Shown here in pieces: positions 5,451 to 12,057 of a stretch of 16,919 nt of DNA. The translations under genes were made by a program, and so were the position numbers. Origin of the DNA: an uncultured Clostridia bacterium (lineage in GTDB: Bacteria; Bacillota; Clostridia; RUG12999). The notes under the pieces were generated by a model, which made no database searches, was not told the origin of the DNA, and was given only the letters and a program-made list of their open reading frames with translations. Location of the stretch: contig CAKVOK010000064.1 in the NCBI GenBank assembly GCA_934792465.1, positions 1 through 16,919 of the forward strand, written 5' to 3'. Position 1 is the stretch's first letter. Each line of letters opens with the position of its first letter.

Positions 5451-7412
5451 ATGGAACAGCTGAATGTTGAACAGGTTGCGGAATTAGGCGGCTGTAGCGA
5501 AAGAAGAATCCAGCAAAAGGTTAAAACTGGCGAACTAAAGGCAGAAATCACGCTCGACAGCCGAAACCGCAAAAAATACATATTTAATCTGACAGACCTG
5601 CCGGAAGCAATGCAGAACAAATATTTCCGCACGCACAAACCGGGCGGCATAGCGCTCGCACTGACGAAATCGGCAGAAAATCAAAAACGGCTGTACACAG
5701 AATATAACGACAAGGACAGAGAACACATTAAAATGTGGGCGGAAATCCTCGAAGAATGGCAAAAAGCGAGGTTTAAATATAACGGCAACAAAACGGACGC
5801 AGACAAGTTTTTTCTTGATTCGCTGAAGCTGGAGAGAGGGCAATATTTTCAGGTATCGCTCCCCACGCTGTACCGGAAGTGGAAAGCATACAAAGAGGGC
5901 GACCTTGACGGACTGCTCGAAAACAGAGGCGGAAACGGCAAAGGCACAACGAAAATGCCGGAGGAAACGTGGCAATGGTTTTTGTATGCGTATCTTGATG
6001 AGCGGTGCTTGCCCGTTGAGCAATGTGTAAAAATGGCGACGGCATGGACAAGGGAATATCACCCGGAGCTTGCTCCGGACATACCAAGCACCATGACGTT
6101 CCGCCGCAGAATTGCGAAAGAACTGCCGAATGCTGTTGTAACAGCCGGGCGAAGCGGTGAAAAAGCATACTTTGACCGTGCCGCTCCGTACATCACGAGA
6201 GTATACGACGAACTCAAACCGAATGATTATTGGATTGCGGATAACCACACACTTGATATTATATCACATGAGGACGGCAAGCAGCACAGACTGTCGCTTA
6301 CGGCATTCATTGACGCCCGTTCGGGCGTAATGGTCGGCTGGAACTTAACGGACAATCCGTGCAGCGCTTCAACGGTGCTGGCACTCCGCAAAGCGATACT
6401 GCGATTCGGCATACCGCACAATGTATATTTTGACAACGGTTCGGAATTTCTGACCTACGACCTTGCCGGACGGGGACACAGGACGAGGAAATCAAGCAAT
6501 CTGATTGACAATCCGCCCGGAATATTCGACAGGCTCGGTATGAAAATGACGAATGCCATAGTGCGGAACGCACGTGCGAAGCCGATTGAGAGAACATTTA
6601 ATACATTTAAAGGAAGTATATCACGAATGTTTGAAACGTTCTGCGGCGGAAACATAACGGAACGTCCGGAAGCCTTGAAAAAGACGTTAAAATACGGCAA
6701 TATCCCGACAGACGAGAGTTTGCGGGAAGAAATTGCGAATCTGATTGACGGCACGTACAACGCAGGCGAATACGGCGGTGCTGTGAAAAAAGACAGAGGA
6801 AAACGGCGGATTGACGTATGGAACGAATATGCGGAAAGCATACGCAGACCGATAAACAACGATGAACTTGACCTAATGCTTATGCGGTCGAGCCGTCCGC
6901 AGAAAGTCGGCAGAAATGGCGTATACATCACGGTATCGGGTATGAAGCTCGAATACTGGGACACGGAAACATGGCGGCTGCTCGACAAAAAAGTATATGT
7001 ACGATACGACCCCGAACACCTTGAAACGGTGCGGATATACGAAGCCGAAACGGACAAATACATACGCACTGTCCCGGTAAGTGAGGACACAAGAATATTG
7101 TTTAACGATACGCCGGAAAAGGTCGCTATCGCACAAGCGAAGATACGCACGGTGCGCAAGGCTATCAAAGACCAGCTGAACGAATACCGTACAAATTTAC
7201 CGCCGTCACAGCGTATTGACATATTGGATATGCAGCTAAGGCGAGCGAAAATCGGCTTGCAGGATTTTGAAATCAAGCACCCGGCAACGATTATCCCGGT
7301 GCGTGCAAACGAAGAGCCGATACAGAAAGCCGTCGGCGGCGAGCATACCCCTGTTATTGTAGACATACGAAAAATGAACGCAAATGCTATTAAAAATAAA
7401 GGAAAGAGGTAA
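5451..7412 (+). CDS. MuA-type DDE transposase
   Basis: A 653-residue protein. I placed the start at ATG 5451 because AAAGGAGGGA lies 4 bases upstream; an in-frame ATG at 5403 lacks such a site. An N-terminal winged-helix/HTH (NVEQVAELGGCSERRIQQKV) is followed by further DNA-binding regions. Next comes the retroviral-integrase-like core with catalytic Asp264 (WIADNHTLDI), Asp328 (VYFDNGSEF) and Glu380 (RAKPIERTF). The AKPxER motif and the 63/51-residue spacing closely match MuA. A C-terminal Mu-transposase beta-barrel region follows (GVYITVSGMKLEYWD...VYVRYDP, residues ~500-550), then a basic tail that may contact the ATPase. It inserts the phage genome by strand transfer and replicates it by transposition in the lytic cycle. 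Length matches MuA (663). Confidence 0.96.
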   Translation: MEQLNVEQVAELGGCSERRIQQKVKTGELKAEITLDSRNRKKYIFNLTDLPEAMQNKYFRTHKPGGIALALTKSAENQKRLYTEYNDKDREHIKMWAEILEEWQKARFKYNGNKTDADKFFLDSLKLERGQYFQVSLPTLYRKWKAYKEGDLDGLLENRGGNGKGTTKMPEETWQWFLYAYLDERCLPVEQCVKMATAWTREYHPELAPDIPSTMTFRRRIAKELPNAVVTAGRSGEKAYFDRAAPYITRVYDELKPNDYWIADNHTLDIISHEDGKQHRLSLTAFIDARSGVMVGWNLTDNPCSASTVLALRKAILRFGIPHNVYFDNGSEFLTYDLAGRGHRTRKSSNLIDNPPGIFDRLGMKMTNAIVRNARAKPIERTFNTFKGSISRMFETFCGGNITERPEALKKTLKYGNIPTDESLREEIANLIDGTYNAGEYGGAVKKDRGKRRIDVWNEYAESIRRPINNDELDLMLMRSSRPQKVGRNGVYITVSGMKLEYWDTETWRLLDKKVYVRYDPEHLETVRIYEAETDKYIRTVPVSEDTRILFNDTPEKVAIAQAKIRTVRKAIKDQLNEYRTNLPPSQRIDILDMQLRRAKIGLQDFEIKHPATIIPVRANEEPIQKAVGGEHTPVIVDIRKMNANAIKNKGKR

Positions 7413-7418
7413 ACGGAA

Positions 7419-8342
7419 ATGAAAACATATGATGACATCGAACGGCAGGAACTCTTACGAAAGGCATACAAGCTCGGTGATGAGGTGGGCAGCCTCAACA
7501 AAGCGGGGCAGCTGATGAAAGTATCTTCGGCGATACTTTCGGGACTGAAATCGGGCGCATACAAGGGAAATCACGACAAACAGTATGCTATAATCGAAGC
7601 ATATTTCGAGGCGGACGAAGCGGCAAAAGACGTGTATCACCACGGCGAATACGTACCGACGAGCATATCGGAGGATATATACGAGATAATACGCAACTGC
7701 CACGCAAAAGGCGGTCTTGCCGTAGCTGCCGGGGACGCAGGTGTGGGAAAGACGCAGGCGGCGAAAAAATATGCGGCGGACAATCCGAATATGGCGATAT
7801 ACCTAAGCATGAACCCATGTATCAAAAATATTAAGGCAGTGCTTAAAGCTTTAGCATTGAGATTAAATGTGACGGAACGAACGGTAGACGAACTATGGCT
7901 CGGTATTGCTCACAAGCTACGCAACAACACGGTACTGATATTCGATGAAGCGCAACATTTGCCGATTAAAACAATTGAAATGCTCCGTGCATTTGCGGAC
8001 TATTTCGCCGACAACGGTCAGACGCTCGGCATAGTATTTATAGGAAACCTCGAAACAGTGAGCAATTTCAGCGGCGGCAAACGTGCGGAATTTGCGCAGA
8101 TTGCGAACCGCACGAAGCAAAAGCGGCTGTACACCGTGAAAAACATAAAGCGAAGCGATATAACAAAGCTGTTTCCGGAGTTGGCGGAACAGGAAAAAGA
8201 GATTGAATTTTTGTATGCCATAGCGCAGAGCAGGCAAGCACTGCGAGGTGCGGTGAATTTATTTGCCAACGCATACGACAATGAAAACATAAGCTACAAC
8301 GGACTTGTGGCAATGGCAAAGCACATGGAGATGGACATATGA
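7419..8342 (+). CDS. MuB-type AAA+ ATPase (transposition target DNA activator)
   Basis: A 307-residue protein, six bases after the transposase. The N-terminal ~60 residues look like the HTH domain of MuB (GSLNKAGQLMKVSSAILSGLKSG). An AAA/TniB-like ATPase follows: Walker A GDAGVGKT at 105-112, Walker B VLIFDEAQHL at 172-181, and a sensor-like IGN near residue 209. MuB coats target DNA in an ATP-dependent manner, stimulates the MuA transposase and gives target immunity. Length matches MuB (312). The stop overlaps the next start (ATGA), indicating translational coupling. Alternative AAA transposition helpers (IstB, TnsC) are less likely given the adjacent MuA homologue. Confidence 0.94.
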   Translation: MKTYDDIERQELLRKAYKLGDEVGSLNKAGQLMKVSSAILSGLKSGAYKGNHDKQYAIIEAYFEADEAAKDVYHHGEYVPTSISEDIYEIIRNCHAKGGLAVAAGDAGVGKTQAAKKYAADNPNMAIYLSMNPCIKNIKAVLKALALRLNVTERTVDELWLGIAHKLRNNTVLIFDEAQHLPIKTIEMLRAFADYFADNGQTLGIVFIGNLETVSNFSGGKRAEFAQIANRTKQKRLYTVKNIKRSDITKLFPELAEQEKEIEFLYAIAQSRQALRGAVNLFANAYDNENISYNGLVAMAKHMEMDI

Positions 8343-8527
8343 AAAGTGTAATAATCGGATTTATTGTATTACCGTTCGCCGTATTTGCGGCGGCGGTATG
8401 CAGAGGATATGCGGCGTGCGGAATTGAGGTATTGACTCCCGTATTGATACCACTCCTGTGCATAGCTTTTAACAGCATTAAAACTACATTTAAACAAATT
8501 TTTAAAGGAGATGTAAACTATGATTAA
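8339..8527 (+). CDS. Small two-helix membrane protein
   Basis: A 62-residue protein starting in ATGA overlap with the ATPase stop. Two hydrophobic segments are visible (VIIGFIVLPFAVFAAAV, residues ~4-20, and VLTPVLIPLLCIAF, ~31-44) with a short loop between, and a basic C-terminus (KTTFKQIFKG). It is likely an integral membrane hairpin. It overlaps the next gene by 8 bases. Position within the early operon argues against a late lysis role; the function is unknown. Confidence 0.7.
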   Translation: MKSVIIGFIVLPFAVFAAAVCRGYAACGIEVLTPVLIPLLCIAFNSIKTTFKQIFKGDVNYD

Positions 8528-8756
8528 ACAGAAAAAACTGACAAGCAAATGCGGTATCACGATACCAAAGGATTTGAGAGCCGAAGCCGGAATACACCCG
8601 AACGAAGCCGTTGATATGGTATACACGGGCAACGGTATACTGATACGCAAGCACACGGCGACGTGCTTTATATGCTCATCACCCAAAAACGTAATAAAAT
8701 ACGGACACATCGAACTTTGCGCCGACTGCGCAAAACATTTTAATAAGGAGGCATAA
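8520..8756 (+). CDS. AbrB/SpoVT-like domain fused to a CxxC...CxxC zinc ribbon
   Basis: A 78-residue protein. Residues 1-45 match the SpoVT-AbrB swapped-hairpin fold (LTSKCGITIPKDLRAEAGI...DMVYTGNGILIRK), typical of transition-state regulators and antitoxins that bind DNA as dimers. Residues 46-78 hold C49-x2-C52 and C67-x2-C70, a probable zinc ribbon. ATG 8520 has AAAGGAG upstream (8505-8511). No toxin-like partner lies beside it, so a transcriptional or accessory DNA-binding role within the early operon is more likely than a toxin-antitoxin role. The two-part architecture is known in prophages of Firmicutes, but target and function are not. Confidence 0.8.
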   Translation: MIKQKKLTSKCGITIPKDLRAEAGIHPNEAVDMVYTGNGILIRKHTATCFICSSPKNVIKYGHIELCADCAKHFNKEA

Positions 8757-8758
8757 TC

Positions 8759-9409
8759 ATGGAGATGAAAGACAGAATCACAAAACTATTGACGCTTAAA
8801 AAACAGCTGAAAGAAACACAAAAACAGATTGGTGAAGAAGAGGCATATTTCCTCAAACAGGCTGAAAAGGATTTAGCCGACAGCAAGAAAAAGAGCATAA
8901 CCTACACAAACGACAGCGGCGACAGTGTAACAATCACAAACGCACAGGAAGTAAAAATCATATATCCGTCATATCTTGCCGGGATATTCAAGGGCTGTTA
9001 TGCCGATGTGGTAAAAGAAGAAACCGTATACAAGGTATCGGCACAGATTAAACGTATGCTGTGCGGAATATGCACAGGTGAATACGTGAATGAGGGACTG
9101 AATGAAGTTATTAAAGAAGCTGCCGGCGGCGTTAATGACGTGTACGCTGTATTGAAAAAGAAAATCAAGGGCGTAAGCTTCGACAGCGACAAAATGAATT
9201 TCAAAAACCTTGCCGGGCTTAATGACGAGGACGCAGAAGCATTTGCTTATTATGCGGCGGAAGCGGCTGTATGGGACACTCTCGAAAACGTTATCAAAAT
9301 GAACGAGGTCGAAATAGAACCGGAGTATTATATTGATAAAATCAAAACTGCGTGTATTACAGAGGAAAAGCTAAAGGTTACGGCGGCAGGTGCGGCAGAT
9401 GAAGATTGA
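8759..9409 (+). CDS. Unrecognised coiled-coil early protein (position of Mu Gam)
   Basis: A 216-residue acidic/basic protein, two bases after the previous gene, with GGAGG just upstream. Residues ~5-42 predict a coiled coil (LLTLKKQLKETQKQIGEEE). A short beta-like part follows (SITYTNDSGDSVTIT), then an alpha-helical body with a Cys pair (LCGIC) and an acidic stretch (LNDEDAEAF). In Mu the host-nuclease inhibitor Gam, also with a long N-terminal helix, sits in the early region after MuB. I cannot see convincing Gam motifs, so this is analogy by position only. Other possibilities are a single-stranded-DNA annealing or replication accessory protein. Confidence 0.75.
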   Translation: MEMKDRITKLLTLKKQLKETQKQIGEEEAYFLKQAEKDLADSKKKSITYTNDSGDSVTITNAQEVKIIYPSYLAGIFKGCYADVVKEETVYKVSAQIKRMLCGICTGEYVNEGLNEVIKEAAGGVNDVYAVLKKKIKGVSFDSDKMNFKNLAGLNDEDAEAFAYYAAEAAVWDTLENVIKMNEVEIEPEYYIDKIKTACITEEKLKVTAAGAADED

Positions 9410-9833
9410 CGGCATGCAGATTAAAAGGATATATGCGGCAGGTGCGGCACTCGGTATTGTGGGACGTGACCGTGAGGACGACCTGCATAATATGATTATG
9501 AGTATGTACGGCAAAGAAAGTATAAAAGATTTAACACATACGGAGGCAGCGGAAGTATTAATGCGGTTGAACGAACAGACTATCCCGGGGCGGATAACGG
9601 AGCAACAGAAAAAGAAATGCTGGGCATTGATATACAAGCTGTGCAAGCTTGACCCACGGGACGCAGAACCGAACGCAAGGCTTGCCGGAGCTGTGCAGAA
9701 AATACTCGGAATACCGAGTCTGGCGAAAAATCCTCTTAAATGGGTAACGTTTAAACAGGCTGAAAAGCTCATTGAATATCTGAAACGGTATGTGCGGACG
9801 GAGGAAAAAAGGAATGGAAATAGAAAAGAGTGA
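9399..9833 (+). CDS. gemA: GemA-like regulatory protein (Mu gp16 / DUF1018 family)
   Basis: A 144-residue protein from ATG 9399; AGGTG lies 6 bases upstream, and an in-frame GTG at 9390 is an alternative start. The layout fits GemA/DUF1018: an N-terminal helix pair with a 'Gly-hxx-D/E-R-x-D-D-L' phrase (ALGIVGRDREDDLHNMIM) and 'G-K-x-S-x-K-D-L-T-x-x-E' (GKESIKDLTHTEAAEVL). The mid part is ITEQQKKKCWALIYKLCKL and the C-terminal part is LKWVTFKQAEKLIEYLKRY. In Mu, GemA affects host gene expression and DNA supercoiling through gyrase-related effects. It overlaps the preceding gene's end by 11 bases and is directly followed by the Mor-type activator, as in many transposable phages. Confidence 0.85.
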   Translation: MKIDGMQIKRIYAAGAALGIVGRDREDDLHNMIMSMYGKESIKDLTHTEAAEVLMRLNEQTIPGRITEQQKKKCWALIYKLCKLDPRDAEPNARLAGAVQKILGIPSLAKNPLKWVTFKQAEKLIEYLKRYVRTEEKRNGNRKE

Positions 9834-10128
9834 TTTAAAAGAACCGTATGCAAGCATGGCGGAGATGATAGGACTTGAAAATGTGCTGAAGCTTGCGGAA
9901 ATGTTCGGCGGCGAGATGATATATCTGCCAAAACTTGACGGCATAATGCGCAGCGTGAGGAACAAGGAAATCCGAGAAAAATTTAACGGGTACAACTTTA
10001 AAGACCTTGCAAAAGAATACGGAATAACAGATGTTGCGATACGGCTGATATGCTCCGACATACTACAGGAAAAGCGCAATGCACCGCCGCCGGGACAAAT
10101 GTCAATATATGATTTTGAGGAAAAGTAA
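9814..10128 (+). CDS. Mor-family transcription activator
   Basis: A 104-residue protein. ATG 9814 was chosen because GGAGG lies 9 bases upstream; an in-frame ATG at 9790 has no such site. Mor/C family features are visible: an N-terminal dimerisation part with a beta-strand phrase (GGEMIYLPKLDG), then a C-terminal HTH (NFKDLAKEYGITDVAIRLIC). The extended linker RSVRNKEIREKFNG is typical. In Mu, Mor binds an imperfect dyad overlapping the -35 region of the middle promoter and recruits RNA polymerase. It is the last gene of the early operon, just before a terminator and the candidate target promoter at 10146-10175. No separate C gene is visible, so it probably controls the late genes directly. 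Confidence 0.9.
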   Translation: MEIEKSDLKEPYASMAEMIGLENVLKLAEMFGGEMIYLPKLDGIMRSVRNKEIREKFNGYNFKDLAKEYGITDVAIRLICSDILQEKRNAPPPGQMSIYDFEEK

Positions 10129-10140
10129 TTTACTTAAATT

Positions 10141-10175
10141 CTCAATTGGAAAAATGAGCGAATATATAGTATAAT
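10141..10175 (+). promoter_or_regulatory. Middle/late promoter with candidate Mor-binding dyad
   Basis: TTGGAA (10146-10151), an 18-base spacer, and TATAAT (10170-10175) upstream of the late operon. An imperfect dyad with CTCA at 10141-10144 and TGAG at 10154-10157 straddles the weak -35 box, the position where Mor-family activators bind. The -10 box overlaps the left arm of the terminator hairpin at 10173. A Mor-dependent promoter is the best reading, but it is inferred. Confidence 0.65.
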
Positions 10176-10211
10176 GTAGTTAAGATAAAAACTTGACTAC
10201 ATTATTTTTTT
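10173..10211 (+). terminator. Intrinsic terminator of the early operon
   Basis: AATGTAGTTAAG (10173-10184) pairs with CTTGACTACATT (10192-10203): 12 base pairs with one G-U, a 7-base loop, then ATTTTTTT. It follows the Mor-type gene by 45 bases. Transcripts starting from the overlapping promoter (start expected about 10182) would lack most of the left arm and so should escape it. Confidence 0.85.
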
Positions 10212-10224
10212 ATGGGAGAAAGCT

Positions 10225-10545
10225 ATGGAAAATATAAATCTGTTTGAAATACTCTTAACGCTGCTTCTCGGTGTTGCCGGATATTTTTTAAAGCGCACTA
10301 TGGGAGCGCTTGACGCCGTGGCGGAACGTGTGCGGACACTGGAACGCACCACGACCGATAAAGCTACGTTTAAAGAACTTGAAAACAAGATTGAAAAGCG
10401 GTTTGACGGTATGCAGAACGATATTAAGGATATACGCAACGACTGTATTACCAAATCGGATTTTGTAACCGAAATATCCAAGCTTGACCGTAAGATTGAC
10501 AGAATACTTGATGTGATTATAGAAAGAGGCGGTAATAATGGATGA
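10225..10545 (+). CDS. DUF2730-like membrane-anchored coiled-coil protein (Mu gp25-like)
   Basis: A 106-residue protein with an N-terminal membrane segment (LFEILLTLLLGVAGYFL, residues ~5-21), followed by a long charged coiled coil with heptad-like spacing (VAERVRTLERTTTDKATFKELENKI...DFVTEISKLDRKIDRILDVI). This architecture and its place as the first late gene before gp26- and gp27-like proteins match DUF2730 proteins of Mu-like phages. Function in that family is unknown; a role at the membrane in lysis or assembly is possible. It has GGGAG about 8 bases upstream of ATG. XhlA-type lysis proteins are similar but carry the membrane helix at the C-terminus. Confidence 0.75.
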   Translation: MENINLFEILLTLLLGVAGYFLKRTMGALDAVAERVRTLERTTTDKATFKELENKIEKRFDGMQNDIKDIRNDCITKSDFVTEISKLDRKIDRILDVIIERGGNNG

Positions 10546-10846
10546 TTTAAAAAAACAGATTGAAGCAGGCAATTTTGCTGTGAACAACGGTGCCGTGATA
10601 CGTACCGTAAATATATTAAACGGCGGCTGGATTAAATATGATGTAATAAAGACGGTGCTTGATTTTGTGCCGCTCCGCAACCTCATATACTTACAGCGTG
10701 CCGGATATATTGATGTACGGTACTGCAAGTCGAAAGCGCTGATAAACGTTGAGGACGCAAGCTGTGACGATATAGAGGTAACACTCACGGCGAGGGGCAT
10801 GAAGCTTACTACGTGCGTTATAACCGATGAGGCGGTGATTATATGA
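10538..10846 (+). CDS. Mu gp26-like winged-helix protein
   Basis: A 102-residue protein overlapping the previous gene by 8 bases. The pattern has an N-terminal helical stretch (AVIRTVNILNGGWIKYDVIKTVLDF), a hydrophobic helix-strand unit (RNLIYLQRAGYIDVRY) and a C-terminal 'LTARGMKL' wing-like end. It resembles the small ArsR-like/winged-helix phage proteins (VpaChn25_0724 type) found directly before the gp27 small terminase in Mu-like phages. The role is not established; regulation of late genes or packaging is plausible. The next gene starts in ATGA overlap. Confidence 0.7.
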   Translation: MDDLKKQIEAGNFAVNNGAVIRTVNILNGGWIKYDVIKTVLDFVPLRNLIYLQRAGYIDVRYCKSKALINVEDASCDDIEVTLTARGMKLTTCVITDEAVII

Positions 10847-11394
10847 ACCGACAGCGCAAATGCAGTAATATAGACAGACTGCCGCCGCAGATACGTGACA
10901 CTGCGGAGGAGATGATGAGAAATCCCACGAACACATACAAGGATATTGCGGAGTATATCAAAAGCAAAGGATTTAAAACAAGTGTATCGGGCGTAGCTCG
11001 TCATGCGGCAAACCTTAACGAAACCGCCGCAACGCTTAAAATGGCGCAGGAAAATTTCCGTGTTATTATGGAAGAAATAAACAAGTACCCGAATCTTGAT
11101 ACGACAGAGGGCATAATACGCTTGTTGTCAAACCATGTAATAGAAGCAATTAACGCAACGCCGCAGGAAGCGTGGAAAGGGCTCGACCCACTTAAACTGA
11201 TACAGCAGGCAACGGCGCTGACACGTGCGGCGGCATATAAAAACAAGATTGACGTATCCAACAAAGATATGTACGACAAGGGGCTTGATTATATCAAGGG
11301 ACTTGTATTTGAAGCGATGAGCAAGGAAAAGCCGGAGCTTTACAAAGAAGTATCGGAATACCTTAAATCAAAGGAGGAATCCGAATGTACGTAA
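10843..11394 (+). CDS. Small terminase-like protein (Mu gp27 / DUF3486 family)
   Basis: A 183-residue, mostly helical protein. The start 'NIDRLPPQIRDTAEEMM...TYKDIAEYIKSKGFKTSVSGVARHA' follows the DUF3486 pattern: 'I-x-x-L-P-x-x-[IV]', an HTH-like unit, then a long helical region (LLSNHVIEAI...DPLKLIQQATALTRAAAYK). Mu gp27 has this layout and is thought to act as the small terminase that recognises DNA for headful packaging. It sits between the gp26-like gene and, after an inserted NusG-like gene and leader, the large terminase. It overlaps the next gene by 10 bases. Confidence 0.82.
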   Translation: MNRQRKCSNIDRLPPQIRDTAEEMMRNPTNTYKDIAEYIKSKGFKTSVSGVARHAANLNETAATLKMAQENFRVIMEEINKYPNLDTTEGIIRLLSNHVIEAINATPQEAWKGLDPLKLIQQATALTRAAAYKNKIDVSNKDMYDKGLDYIKGLVFEAMSKEKPELYKEVSEYLKSKEESECT

Positions 11395-11849
11395 TACGTG
11401 CGCAGACGGGTGAAGAAACCGAAGTCTGCAAGATATTGAGGGAAAAACATCTTTATCCGATTTTGCCGAGCAAAATAATGTATATACGGCGATTCGGCAA
11501 ATGGCGGAAAGAAGAGCAGATTTTAATGCCGGGATACGTCTTTCTGAAGAAAAACGAAATCACGGCACGTGAATACTACAGAATTAAAAGCATACCGGGA
11601 GTAATAGGCATACTCGGCACGGACGGCAAGCTGTCCGCACTGCCGAAGAATGAGGAAAGCTTTATAGAGTTGCTCAACAACGGCGGCAAGCCTATAGAAC
11701 CGGTTAAAATAACAAACGTGCCGGCGGTCGTGATAAACGGCAGAAGCTTCACGGTATTGAAGATATTCAAACGGCAAAAACGTGTGCGGATATATATTGA
11801 TATATTCGGTAAAGAACACAACATCGACATAGCGGCGGAGATAGTCTGA
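11385..11849 (+). CDS. NusG-family antiterminator (LoaP-like specialised paralogue)
   Basis: A 154-residue protein with AAGGAGG 7 bases before ATG. Residues 1-98 are a NusG N-terminal (NGN) domain: YVIRAQTGEE at the start, 'GKWRKEEQILMPGYVFL' at 38-54 (MPGYVF is the family signature), and 'IPGVIGILG' at 70-78. Residues ~107-154 are a KOW-type domain; its turn is degenerate, but 'VLKIFKRQKRVRIYIDIFGKEHNID' follows the LoaP pattern rather than housekeeping NusG. NusG-family proteins bind the RNA-polymerase clamp; specialised paralogues promote processive transcription of particular long operons. LoaP members are known to bind a hairpin in the leader RNA. Here the gene sits inside the phage late operon, right before a structured 208-base leader, so it probably serves as a late antiterminator. 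RfaH- or UpxY-like classification is possible. Confidence 0.88.
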   Translation: MYVIRAQTGEETEVCKILREKHLYPILPSKIMYIRRFGKWRKEEQILMPGYVFLKKNEITAREYYRIKSIPGVIGILGTDGKLSALPKNEESFIELLNNGGKPIEPVKITNVPAVVINGRSFTVLKIFKRQKRVRIYIDIFGKEHNIDIAAEIV

Positions 11850-12057
11850 CGGTTGATTCGTCCCGGAGGATTTGCCGCCGCAATACATAAAAATCATCAG
11901 TCGAACGTAAATACTCGTCCGAATGGCGAAGCATACCCATTTAAAAACATTAAAACGCTGTTAAAATTCATTAAAGTTTTTTCGGACGTCAAATTATGTG
12001 AAAAAAGATGAAAATGCCTTAAATCGAATTTTGAGCGAAAAAGAGAGGTGAGCCGAT
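11850..12057 (+). promoter_or_regulatory. Structured untranslated leader between the NusG-like gene and large terminase
   Basis: There are 208 bases without an ORF in an otherwise gene-overlapping operon. GCGGCGG (11832-11838, inside the end of the NusG-like gene) can pair with CCGCCGC (11875-11881), enclosing a small hairpin GACG...CGTC (11848-11862). CGTCCGAA (11916-11923) pairs perfectly with TTCGGACG (11981-11988) around an AT-rich loop. No consensus promoter and no T-run terminator were seen. It is a candidate RNA target of the NusG-like protein, or a site of translational or packaging control; a pac-like DNA site is an alternative. Confidence 0.5.

Noticed and set aside
5094..5463. Open frames on both strands across the 45-bp repeat
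   Set aside because: They stay open only because the unit length is a multiple of three; the low-complexity peptides lack a proper ribosome binding site.
6455..7564. Long minus-strand open frame (369 codons)
   Set aside because: It is fully antisense to the transposase gene, Ser/Arg-rich in composition, without a start signal; a shadow of codon bias.
8520..8756. AbrB-domain protein as an antitoxin of a type II system
   Set aside because: No toxin-like gene is adjacent; neighbours are a membrane hairpin and a large coiled-coil protein, and the C-terminus is a zinc ribbon rather than a toxin-binding tail.
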